Shown: positions 26,512 to 34,301 of the stretch, piece by piece
Numbering within the stretch: position 1 is the first letter of the stretch
Layout of the letters: every line of letters starts with the position of its first letter
Origin: Candidatus Epilinea brevis
GTDB lineage: Bacteria > Chloroflexota > Anaerolineae > Epilineales > Epilineaceae
Reading direction: 5' to 3'
DNA: 64,000 nt
Assembly: GCA_016710785.1 (NCBI GenBank)
Contig: JADJUE010000005.1
Coordinates: 62,001-126,000, forward strand
The notes under the pieces: generated by a model
Told to the model about the DNA's origin: nothing
Database searches by the model: none
What the model saw: the letters and a program-made list of their open reading frames with translations, nothing else
Program-made: the position numbers and the translations under genes

Positions 26512-29500
26512 CTGGCTTCTCCGAGCATCGGGACGAGGGGGGAAGAGACAGGGGATCGGGTTCGCAGGCACAACGGCGCCCGGCTGCGATGGGTTAGCGT
26601 CATCGCGCTTGCGCCGGCGTCGCCGCGGCCCTCGACGCGCGCCTCGCAACGCAGGCCGGTGGCCTCCAGGATGCGGTCCCAACCGACGAGGACGACCTCG
26701 GCATCGTCGTTCACGGCGGCGAAGAGCCCGGCCGGATGGTCGGGCAGGGGCCGCTCGGTCGAGGCGATGCCGTCGGTGCGGCGTACACCGTCCAACTGCA
26801 GCCGCCCCAGGTGGGCCCAGCTCCGACGGTCGAAGACCTCGAAGTCGGTGGCGTCGTTCTTCTGGTCAGACACGATGATCAGGCCACGGCCGTCGTCGCC
26901 ACCGTCCTGGCCGCGGCAGGCATAGAGAGCGATGCCCTCGGCATCGGCCTCGAAGATCCCGCCGCCGCCGAAACTCACGGCGCCGCCGCGCTGGAAGGGC
27001 CGGCCATCCGGATGGTAGGCGTGCACGCCGCTGCGGCGGGTCTCGTCCGGCAGGTAGAGGACCTGGTCGATACCGTCGGCCAGCACGGTCTCGACGGCAT
27101 GTGTCGTCGGGAAGTCCGCCAGCAGCCTGCCATCCGCCGGGTCGAAGACAAGCACCCGGTCGTCGGCCGAGGCGTAGAGGCGTCTGGCGCCGTCGGGCAG
27201 GGTGAGCAGGGCCAGGTTGGGCTCGACGCGCAGGTCCACCTGGCCGGCTACGAGCGCGCCCAGAGGCTCGAGCCCGGGCAGAGCGAAGGCGGCGATGGTG
27301 GATGCGGGCCGCGACACGGACACATAGGCGCGGCCCTGATTCTGGTCGACGACGATGCCGTTGACCAGCGATCCGGCCCAGCGGGCGTCCTGCAGTGCGG
27401 CCAGCTCGGCGCCCTTGAAGGGCCATTGCCAGACCTCGACACGCTGGTTGCCCTTGGCGGTGGCCAGCAGCAGGGTATCCTCGGCGACGGGCGCCTCCCA
27501 GAAGGCCAGGCTGTCGACGGTGACCCCGCTGCCGTCCAGCCGAAGCTCCGGCGCGAGCCGAACGAGGCCGAAGGGCGCGAAGTCGGGGGGGATGGGGGTG
27601 CCGGGGGGGGTTTCGGACGTCGGGCGCGGCGGCGTCTCCGGCGGCAGGGCCGTGGCGGAGGGTCCCGATTCGGGCGTCACGCTGGGCAGGGTGGCCGGCG
27701 GAGGAGTCGGTGTTGTGGACGGCGCGGCCGTCGTTGTCGACTCGCCGGTCGCCGAGGAGGTCGCCGCGCCACCGGTCGGTCCCGCGAGCGGCGTGGGCGG
27801 ATCGGGCATGGCCGCCAGGACGAGCAGAGGCAGCCACACGCTCCCCCGCGACCCAGGAGGCCTCGTGTGCACGGCGGTCGGTGTGCGCGCCGGCGTGGCC
27901 GTGTCATTGGGCATGACGGTGAAGGGCACGGCGGTCTCATTGAACGGTGGGATCGGCGGCTGGGCCAGCACCTCCGCAACAGCACTCTGGAGGATGGTCT
28001 CCTCGGAGCCCACCACCCAGATCTGGCGAATGCCATCGACATTGAGCAGCGCCAGGCCCATGAGGGCTGTGGGGACGGCGCAGTTGCAGAGCGTCGCCAG
28101 GCCGCGACGGACGGTCCACTGGTCCCCGTCCAGGTGGGCCACGGTGCCATTCAGGCCAACGGCCCAGCCGCCGCCAGCGCTGTCCAGCGCCAGCCGGTAC
28201 ACGGTCGAAGCCCCGGTGAACTGTAGGGCCTCGGTGATCTTGTCACCTTCGATCTGCAGAATGCGCCCGTTCGACGTTCCCACCCAGCCGCTCTCCGGAC
28301 CAGACATGGCCAGGGACGTGGGATTCTTGATGGCCAAGGTGGTCCAGACACTGCCGTCGTAGCGGCGCAACCCATCGCTGAAGAGCAACCAGACGCGATT
28401 GTTTCCTCGGGCATCAACATCACCAAGATAGACATCGCTGGGCAAAGATCCAACCCATTCGCCGAGAACGCGCCAGGATTCCCCATCATAAAGCAGCAGA
28501 ATGCTGCTTGCGAGGGAACCTGGAATCAGCTTCCAACCCCTGCCCAAGGCCAATACCAGGTTTGGTGCCACCGCCCGCACCCGATAAAGGTCCAGAAAAG
28601 TTGGACTGGCGACACGCGTCCATGAGCGACCGTCGAAGTGCACGATGAGCCCGCTGGGTCCAACCGCCCACGCGTCCTGGGCGCTCAGCACGCCGATGTC
28701 AACCGCACCGGCCAAAGGATGGTCAGCCGCCAGGGGCGTCCAAGCAAGGCCATCCCAACCCAATGCCATGGGAATCCACGCAGGGCCGATGCCTACCAGG
28801 TTCTGCGTTGCCGGCCCAAGCGCCCAGCCTTCGTCCGGCCTGGTGAAGTCGATAGCGCTGATCTCAGCCGACCGATGGACCAACTGCAGCATCTCATCCT
28901 GGAGGATGTGGTAGATCTTCCCGTCATCGATGCCGACCAAGGCGCCGCCCTGGTCGGGGATCAGGGCGATGGCCCGCGCCCAGCGGAAGCGACTGGCGGG
29001 CACGCGGGCATCCAGCTTGCGCCAGGCGCCACCCTCGAGCGCCAGCAACTCGCCCTCGTAGCCCAAGGCGAAGCCGCGTCCTTGCCCCAAGGCTATGGCC
29101 GCGATGCCCGGGCCGGCCGCGTCGCGCACCACCGTCCAGGACCGGCCATCGAAATGCAGCAACAGGCTCTGCCCCGGACCGAAGAAGCCCGGCGCCGGCT
29201 CGCTGCCACCGCCGGCCCACACGTCGTCCGGCCCGCTGCCAGCCACCGCCCGGAGCGCCTTGACCCCTGGGACCACTACGGGCGTCCAGACCCGGCCGTC
29301 GAAATGCGCCAGCTGATCGGCGCCCACGGCCCAGCCGTCGACGGCCGAAGCCATCCACACGGCGACCGCGGGAATGGCCGAACCGGGCAGCTCGCTCCAG
29401 GCCCCCCCCACCAGACGCCACATGGCCGGGCGCGCGGCGGCGCTGTCGTAGCCCACTGCCCAGCCCTCGTCGACGTCGGTCAGGGCGACGTCAAAGAAGA

Positions 29501-29912
29501 CGGCATCAGGCATCGGCAGTCGTTCCTCCCAACGCCCGTCGCGCAGCCGCTGCGTGAATCCGTGGCCCACGGCCCAGCCATCCCGGCTCCCGAATAGGTC
29601 GATCGCCCGGTAGGCGGCGTCGGTATCCCGGCGGTCGACGGCCCGCCACTTGGCGCCATCGAAATGCGCCAGATTGGAGCCCACCACCCAGACGTCGTCC
29701 GCGGCGACCGGCGCGATGCCGAGCACGCGGTTGAAGCCGCCCCATTCCGTGCGCCAGGCGGAGGTGTTGGCGTCAGCGGTGAGCGAGGTGGCGGCCGAGG
29801 TAGCCTCGGAGGTGGAGGGGGCGGTCAGCGAAAGGGCGGACATCCCCATCAGGAGGAGGAGCAGGGCGGCAGGCGGTCCTCGGCGGTTGACGACGTGGGT
29901 CGGTAGCGGCAT
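26508..29912 (-). CDS. Secreted protein: YCF48/BNR-type propeller, Pro/Thr linker, phytase-like beta-propeller
   Basis: The 1134-residue product begins with a signal-type hydrophobic segment (14-30). About a dozen repeats of the DGWAVG...LAHFDG.xW type form a YCF48/BNR-like propeller (about 55-640). The motif SVWLPLLVL and a long Ser/Thr/Pro linker follow (about 680-775). The C-terminal domain (about 780-1090) resembles beta-propeller phytases: ATAKGNQRVEVWQW near the front; EGIALYACRG, LIIVSDQKNDATDFEVFDR, a TDGI motif and VGWDRIL at the end line up with EGLTIYY, LLASSQGNSSYAIYER, DTDGI and VPWERIA of Bacillus phytases. It may release phosphate from phytate-like esters outside the cell; activity is not assured, because the usual DDPAIW opening is absent. 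AAGGAG precedes the start at 29912. It is coupled to the dikinase-like gene by an ATGA overlap. Confidence 0.78.
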   Translation of the reverse strand: MPLPTHVVNRRGPPAALLLLLMGMSALSLTAPSTSEATSAATSLTADANTSAWRTEWGGFNRVLGIAPVAADDVWVVGSNLAHFDGAKWRAVDRRDTDAAYRAIDLFGSRDGWAVGHGFTQRLRDGRWEERLPMPDAVFFDVALTDVDEGWAVGYDSAAARPAMWRLVGGAWSELPGSAIPAVAVWMASAVDGWAVGADQLAHFDGRVWTPVVVPGVKALRAVAGSGPDDVWAGGGSEPAPGFFGPGQSLLLHFDGRSWTVVRDAAGPGIAAIALGQGRGFALGYEGELLALEGGAWRKLDARVPASRFRWARAIALIPDQGGALVGIDDGKIYHILQDEMLQLVHRSAEISAIDFTRPDEGWALGPATQNLVGIGPAWIPMALGWDGLAWTPLAADHPLAGAVDIGVLSAQDAWAVGPSGLIVHFDGRSWTRVASPTFLDLYRVRAVAPNLVLALGRGWKLIPGSLASSILLLYDGESWRVLGEWVGSLPSDVYLGDVDARGNNRVWLLFSDGLRRYDGSVWTTLAIKNPTSLAMSGPESGWVGTSNGRILQIEGDKITEALQFTGASTVYRLALDSAGGGWAVGLNGTVAHLDGDQWTVRRGLATLCNCAVPTALMGLALLNVDGIRQIWVVGSEETILQSAVAEVLAQPPIPPFNETAVPFTVMPNDTATPARTPTAVHTRPPGSRGSVWLPLLVLAAMPDPPTPLAGPTGGAATSSATGESTTTAAPSTTPTPPPATLPSVTPESGPSATALPPETPPRPTSETPPGTPIPPDFAPFGLVRLAPELRLDGSGVTVDSLAFWEAPVAEDTLLLATAKGNQRVEVWQWPFKGAELAALQDARWAGSLVNGIVVDQNQGRAYVSVSRPASTIAAFALPGLEPLGALVAGQVDLRVEPNLALLTLPDGARRLYASADDRVLVFDPADGRLLADFPTTHAVETVLADGIDQVLYLPDETRRSGVHAYHPDGRPFQRGGAVSFGGGGIFEADAEGIALYACRGQDGGDDGRGLIIVSDQKNDATDFEVFDRRSWAHLGRLQLDGVRRTDGIASTERPLPDHPAGLFAAVNDDAEVVLVGWDRILEATGLRCEARVEGRGDAGASAMTLTHRSRAPLCLRTRSPVSSPLVPMLGEAR

Positions 29913-29969
29913 GCTAGGCTCCTTGGCTGCTCAGAACTACTGGGTGATTCAGTGTGGCGGGTCGAGAAC

Positions 29970-29998
29970 ACGATACACCTCGGCCAGGCGTCCGACAA
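29970..29998 (-). promoter_or_regulatory. Candidate promoter of the phytase-like/dikinase-like operon
   Basis: On the minus strand, TTGTCG (29998-29993) and TATCGT (29975-29970) are separated by 17 bases and lie about 58 bases before the gene start. The -10 part sits in a 21-base block that recurs with two mismatches at 30587-30607, upstream of a second minus-strand start. Assignment is by spacing only. Confidence 0.35.
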
Positions 29999-30193
29999 TG
30001 CGCGTTCTGGCGCACATTCAAGGGGATATCGACAGGCTTGGAATGCCGTCCTCGGGACGTGGCTCGAGAGGCCAGGCACTGGTGCCAGACACTGGCGCCC
30101 CAGTCCTTGGTGTCCGGGGCCAGGCCAACTGGCACGGCGATAGGCCCGCAGCGGCTTGACGGTCACCCATAGCGGTGGTACAGCTTCCACCCC

Positions 30194-30437
30194 ATGCCCG
30201 ACCTCCTGATCGCCCGCGACCCCATCCCCGGCGGCCGCCTGCCCTACCTGCTCTCGCTGCCCGTGGCGGGGGAGGCGCCGCTGATCCTGGCCTGCGCCGA
30301 GGTCTGGCCGGGGGCCAAGGATGTCTTCTGCCACCCGCTGGCGGCCTGGCCGCCGGACGCGCAGCTGCTGGAGACCTTGCCGGTGGAGCAATGCTGGCGG
30401 GTCGGCAAGGACGAGCGGCGCCTCGTCCTCGGGGATG
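30194..30437 (+). pseudogene. 3'-truncated gene of unknown function (convergent fusion, left part)
   Basis: About 80 protein-like residues (MPDLLIARDPIPGGRLPYLL, then EVWPGAKDVFCHPLAAWP and VEQCWRVGKDERRLVLGD) run on the plus strand, after which the sequence becomes the antisense of a DUF1905-type gene. The residual reading frame ends at 30478. I recall similar N-termini in larger bacterial proteins but cannot name the family. The abrupt change suggests its 3' part was deleted. Confidence 0.5.
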
Positions 30438-30547
30438 GTGACGAAGGTCCAGCCGCCAGGACCGGGGTAGCGCCATAGCGTGGCGGTGAAGGTGGGAGGA
30501 AGGCCCGTTGACGGACTCGGTCCGATCTTGTCGATCACAGTATCCAT
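30438..30547 (-). pseudogene. 3'-truncated DUF1905-domain gene (convergent fusion, right part)
   Basis: From the ATG at 30547 the minus strand encodes about 37 residues with the DUF1905 hallmark: FTATLWRYPGPGGWTFVTIPED. Family members are normally 80 residues or more and continue with a conserved second half, which is missing; the sequence instead reads into the antisense of the plus-strand fragment. It is truncated at its 3' end. The GTGTATCGT promoter-like block lies 40 bases upstream. Confidence 0.6.
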
Positions 30548-30679
30548 GGCACTGCTCCAGTCGTTCTCTTGTTCATGTGCGGGGTTACGATACACCTTGG
30601 CCGGGCGACTGACGTGGCCCGCCTTGTTTCGCCACGCGACAGCGCTGACGCCGACCCTGCGGCAGCGCGAGGAGGAGCG

Positions 30680-31390
30680 ATGCCCCATCGACCAGTACCG
30701 GTAGCGCTGATTCTGGTAGCGACGTTGATCGCCGGCTCCCGGGTAGGGCAGCGCGTGATCGCGCAGGAGTCGGGTGCACGAGCACCCACCGTAACAGAGG
30801 TCGCACAGGATCTGGCTCGGCCGGAGGTGCTGGAGCAGATCAGGGCGGAGCTGTGGTCGGACCGGTCATCGTTGACGGTACTTCAATCGATACCTTCCGC
30901 CGATGCCTTGACCTTGACGCCTGTTTCTCGCCCGCTGTACGAACTGCGTCGGGAATTCTGGACCGGTCGGACCCAGTATTATCAGGTCTGGTCGGAGACC
31001 GTGATACTGGTCAGTCATGGTAGCCAGGGACTTATGACCGTGTGGGTCTCTCGTAGAGACAACTCGTACAGTGTTTCAGGATTCTCTGCAAGCCCTGCCC
31101 TTGCCCAGCATATGCTGGACATGGGACCGGACGAGAAGCTCGTGCAACAGTGGGACAAGCCGTTCCTTGCAGGACCTTGGCGGGCTGATGGGGGTCGGCT
31201 GAGGAGTACTGACAGTTTCCCGGATTCGTCGCACACTACAACCATTCAGGCGGCTACTGGAACGTCCATACTGAACGGCGATCCGACCTTCGTCTTCCCG
31301 ATGATCCCCATCATCTCCCTGGCCTTCCTGTTCCTTTTCCCGTGGACCTGCGCTGAACGGAATGCCGACCGCAGCGATCAGGAGCATTGA
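30680..31390 (+). CDS. Exported or membrane-anchored protein of unknown function
   Basis: The 236-residue product has an N-terminal hydrophobic segment (VALILVATLIAG) likely to be a signal peptide or anchor. A soluble region of about 170 residues follows (ELRREFWTGRTQYYQVW, VWVSRRDNSYSVSGFSASP), and a C-terminal membrane helix (FVFPMIPIISLAFLFLFP) with a short polar tail. A very good ribosome-binding site (GAGGAGGAG) precedes the ATG at 30680. I do not recognise the family. The next gene starts six bases after its stop, so they are probably cotranscribed. Confidence 0.75.
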   Translation: MPHRPVPVALILVATLIAGSRVGQRVIAQESGARAPTVTEVAQDLARPEVLEQIRAELWSDRSSLTVLQSIPSADALTLTPVSRPLYELRREFWTGRTQYYQVWSETVILVSHGSQGLMTVWVSRRDNSYSVSGFSASPALAQHMLDMGPDEKLVQQWDKPFLAGPWRADGGRLRSTDSFPDSSHTTTIQAATGTSILNGDPTFVFPMIPIISLAFLFLFPWTCAERNADRSDQEH

Positions 31391-31396
31391 GACACC

Positions 31397-31864
31397 ATGC
31401 CTCCCCTGCCCCCGGTGCTGACTTCCCCCGTCGATACACTGCACTCATTCCCTCTCAGGCCTCGCCGCGAAGTCTTCCTTGACGCTGGCGGCGCCTTCCT
31501 GTTGATCCCGTTCGGGCTCCTGCCCTTTGCCTTTGGCACCCTTTGCATTGCATTGCTTGAGAGCTTGCTACTCGCGAAGGCATTCCGCTGGCCCTCACTG
31601 CGGCTGGCTTTCCGTGACACCTTGGTGGCCAACGTGCTTTCGGGGCTCGTTGGTGCCGTGTTGTATTTTCAGTGGCCGGCCTGGCCCTGGCTCGGAACCT
31701 ACCTGACCATGTACCTCATCACCGTGCCCCTCGAAGCCGTGATCCTGGCGCGGCGGCGAGGCCTAGGTTGGGCGCATTGCCTCAGGGCCTCGGCGGTGGT
31801 GAACGCCGTTAGCTACGTCGTGCTGCTGCTGGTCCTACAGGGACTCGGGCTGGGGCTGTGGTGA
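31397..31864 (+). CDS. Small integral membrane protein of unknown function
   Basis: The 155-residue protein has four to five hydrophobic segments (AFLLIPFGLLPFAFGTLCIALL, VANVLSGLVGAVLYF, TYLTMYLITVPLEAVIL, VVNAVSYVVLLLVLQGL) and basic loops; the first is about 22 residues and typical of a membrane helix. No signal peptide or catalytic motif is visible and I do not recognise the family. It lies six bases after the previous gene and its stop overlaps the start of the MFS-like gene, so the three form an operon and may act together. Confidence 0.72.
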   Translation: MPPLPPVLTSPVDTLHSFPLRPRREVFLDAGGAFLLIPFGLLPFAFGTLCIALLESLLLAKAFRWPSLRLAFRDTLVANVLSGLVGAVLYFQWPAWPWLGTYLTMYLITVPLEAVILARRRGLGWAHCLRASAVVNAVSYVVLLLVLQGLGLGLW

Positions 31865-33123
31865 CATCGGATCCGGCGGCCACCGATCCCAGGGCCCTGG
31901 ATCCCGCCGCCGACCGCGCGCCGGAGAGCCCGCGCGGCACCCCCGCCCTCCTCGCTTGCCTCGCCTTGGCGCACGGCCTGTCGGACGGCAGCGCCGGATG
32001 GCTGCTGGCCGGCCTGCCGGTGCGACAGCCGCTGGCGGCGGTGACCGGCATGGTGCTGCTGTACAACGGCCTGGCCTTCGGGCTGCAGCCCGCATTCGGC
32101 TGGCTGCTGGACCGACGCGGAAAGATGGCCGGGGCCTTGGTCGGCAGCCTGCTGCTGATGGCCGCGGCCCTCGGTCTCGGCGGCCAGCCCTGGACGGCGG
32201 TGGCCCTGGCCGGGCTCGCGTCGGGCTGGTTCCACGTTGCCGCGGGCGCGCTCAGCCTGCGGGCCACGCCACGGCGGGCTCTGGGGCCCGGCGTGTTCGC
32301 CGCGCCTGGCGTGTTGGGTCTGGCCCTGGGCGGCTGGGCGGCGCTGCGCGGTGTCGACGCGCGGCCGCTGCTGCTGCCCGCACTCGCCGGCATGGCGGTC
32401 TTGGCCTGGATCGCGGCCCGGCGGACACGCATGGACCAAGCCTTGCGCCAGCCCGAGCTTGCCCTGACGGAGGCCAAGTCCGCCGGTCAGGCCAATGCCG
32501 CGGAGGATGCCGACGACCCAGCCGGCGTAGGCCCCCCGCTCCTGGACGACCACGACCTGCTGATGCTGCTTCTCCTCAGCGCCATCGCCCTGCGGTCTGC
32601 CATCTGGACCCTCGCCGACATCGCCTGGCAGGGCCGCGGGTCGGGGCTCCTGGCCATCGCCCTGGCCGCCGCCGTGGGCAAGCTCGCCGGCGGCTGGCTG
32701 GCGGACAAGGTGGGCTGGCGGCGCTGGACCCTCGGCGCCGCCCTGGCGGCGGTGCCGCTCCTCGTCTGGGGTGGCCGGCGCCTGTGGACACTCTTGCCCG
32801 GCATCGCCCTGCTGCAGTCCAGCACCCCTGTCATGCTGGCCGTGGTGGCCCGCCGCCTGCCGGCTCGGCCAGCCCTTGCCAGCGGCCTCGTGCTGGGCCT
32901 GGCCATCCTATTGGGCGGCCTGACCGCACGCGGCCTCCCGGCCGATCTCGCCTGGCCCCGGGCCGCCCTACCGCTAGGCATCGGCCTGCTGCTGCTGCTC
33001 GCCGTGGGGCTTGCTCGCGCCACGCCTGGGGCTACGGAATCGGACAGCCACGAGATCGCCGCAGGTTCTCGTGGGGAAGCGGATCAAGTACGCTGCGTAC
33101 TTGATCCCTGTAACGACTGCTGA
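31858..33123 (+). CDS. MFS-like multi-spanning membrane protein
   Basis: The roughly 421-residue protein has 10-12 hydrophobic segments, an MFS-like loop GWLLDRRGKMAG after the second helix and the matching GGWLADKVGWRRW in the second half, with an acidic cytoplasmic loop between the halves. That is the layout of a major facilitator. The substrate is unknown. Two consecutive GTG codons (31858 and 31861) could start it; the second gives a GTGA overlap with the previous stop. The last 15 residues are encoded by a large palindrome (33081-33107), so the natural C-terminus may have been altered by insertion of that element. Confidence 0.75.
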   Translation: MVTSDPAATDPRALDPAADRAPESPRGTPALLACLALAHGLSDGSAGWLLAGLPVRQPLAAVTGMVLLYNGLAFGLQPAFGWLLDRRGKMAGALVGSLLLMAAALGLGGQPWTAVALAGLASGWFHVAAGALSLRATPRRALGPGVFAAPGVLGLALGGWAALRGVDARPLLLPALAGMAVLAWIAARRTRMDQALRQPELALTEAKSAGQANAAEDADDPAGVGPPLLDDHDLLMLLLLSAIALRSAIWTLADIAWQGRGSGLLAIALAAAVGKLAGGWLADKVGWRRWTLGAALAAVPLLVWGGRRLWTLLPGIALLQSSTPVMLAVVARRLPARPALASGLVLGLAILLGGLTARGLPADLAWPRAALPLGIGLLLLLAVGLARATPGATESDSHEIAAGSRGEADQVRCVLDPCNDC

Positions 33124-33170
33124 ACGACCCCAAAGACCCGGTGTTTTCGACCAAGTACGCAGCGTACTTG
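33081..33170. repeat. Pair of near-perfect palindromes
   Basis: The first, 33081-33107, has 13-base arms GGATCAAGTACGC and GCGTACTTGATCC around a single T. The second, 33152-33170, has arms CAAGTACGC and GCGTACTTG around a single A, so the two are inverted relative to each other. The stop codon of the MFS-like gene lies between them. With no loop they are poor terminators and look more like REP elements or protein-binding sites. Confidence 0.7.
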
Positions 33171-33317
33171 AAATGGCCGCCCTTGAGACCGCGAAGGCTA
33201 CAGCAGGGGACGGCCTTTCGTACACCGCAGGGAACCGTTCGGCGCAGCGCGGGAGGCCGTCCGGGCAGCACCGGCGGGCGTCGCGAGGACCACGGGGACC
33301 ATGCCCTGTCGCCCCCC

Positions 33318-34301
33318 TCAGCGCCCGCCGCGCAGCAGCGGCAGGTACAGCGCCTCCACGGTCACCGTCCCCCCACCGTCAGGCGTCGCCGTCGCTGCGG
33401 CCGTCGCCGTGGCGCTCGTCTCAGCCGTCGCTGTCGCGGCGACGGTCGCCGTCGCTTCCACCGTCGCCGTGGCCTCCACCGTCGCGATCGGAATCACCGT
33501 CGGCGACGCCGTCGGCGTCCCGCCCTCCCCATGGTCCGGTAGCAGGATCGCCACCTGCGACAAGGCCATGGTCCCGCTGGCGCTGGTGGTGTCGTCGCCC
33601 AGGAAGAGGAAGTTGCGCGAGGTATAGGGGAACTGGCCAAAAGCACGGTAGTCGCGCAGGCGGCCGGCGAGGATGGGCGCGCCGGCGTTGGAGAGGGCGT
33701 AGGCGTCGCCCTGGATGCGCAGGTCGTAGGGCGTGAGGGCGGCGCTGGAATCCCAGGCGGCGCCTTCGGCATGGGTGAAGAGGGTGTTGCCCGGCGGCGG
33801 CGGCTCCGCCGCCCCGTCCTCCTGCGCCCAGACCTCACCCGGCCAGAACGCCAGCTCGATGCCCAACACGTCCGAGGTCAGGACGATGATGCTCAGGCCC
33901 GCGCGGTCACCGATGCCGTCCCCGTTCTTGTCGCTGCCCGAATGGTCCTCGGCGTCCAGGCGCACCGTGAAGGTGACCGTGAAGCCCGCCCGCCGGTCTA
34001 GGGCCGGCAGCCGGTCCGCCCGCCCGAACCAGCCCGCGCTATCGCCCCGCTGCGCGCTGGTGGTAAGCGTGGCCACCCCGTCGGCGAAGGCCTGCGTGGC
34101 CATCAGCGGCGGCGTCTGCGGGCGGGCCAGGTACAGGAAGCCTTGGGTATCGGGCGTGCCGGTGTTCAGGCTGCCATCGTAGAGCGTGACCCGGCGCTCG
34201 GCGCGCGGGGCGGCCCGGACGGTCAGTCCGATAGCCGGGACGCATCCCAGCAGGGCCAGCGCCAATCGGCGCAGCTGCCATCGTCTAGTTCCGGTCTTCA
34301 T
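33318..34301 (-). CDS. Secreted choice-of-anchor Y-like protein with C-terminal YLPLL tag
   Basis: The 327-residue protein has a signal peptide (about 8-32) and a single beta-rich domain (about 38-265) opening VTLYDGSLNTGTPDTQGFLYL, close to the LYDGSLGTLP.xQGWL start of 'choice-of-anchor Y' proteins. It also contains a SDKNGDGIGDRAGLSIIVL loop. A roughly 45-residue Ala/Thr/Val/Glu repeat stalk (VEATAT, VAATAT) and the end VEALYLPLLRGGR follow. The family name reflects the different C-terminal anchoring signals its members carry, so the YLPLL tail is likely such a signal. It starts at the ATG at 34301 (GGGAG upstream), which overlaps the stop of the ATP-grasp gene (ATGA). The function of the domain is unknown. 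Confidence 0.75.
   Translation of the reverse strand: MKTGTRRWQLRRLALALLGCVPAIGLTVRAAPRAERRVTLYDGSLNTGTPDTQGFLYLARPQTPPLMATQAFADGVATLTTSAQRGDSAGWFGRADRLPALDRRAGFTVTFTVRLDAEDHSGSDKNGDGIGDRAGLSIIVLTSDVLGIELAFWPGEVWAQEDGAAEPPPPGNTLFTHAEGAAWDSSAALTPYDLRIQGDAYALSNAGAPILAGRLRDYRAFGQFPYTSRNFLFLGDDTTSASGTMALSQVAILLPDHGEGGTPTASPTVIPIATVEATATVEATATVAATATAETSATATAAATATPDGGGTVTVEALYLPLLRGGR

Noticed and set aside
23935..26925. Plus-strand frame of nearly 1000 codons
   Set aside because: Antisense of the dikinase-like gene, which has a signal peptide and clear catalytic motifs; this frame has none.
29913..30193. Possible tRNA or small RNA in the spacer with CTGGTGCCAG-like palindromes
   Set aside because: No cloverleaf, T-arm or CCA-like end could be drawn; the short palindromes do not form a long stable structure.
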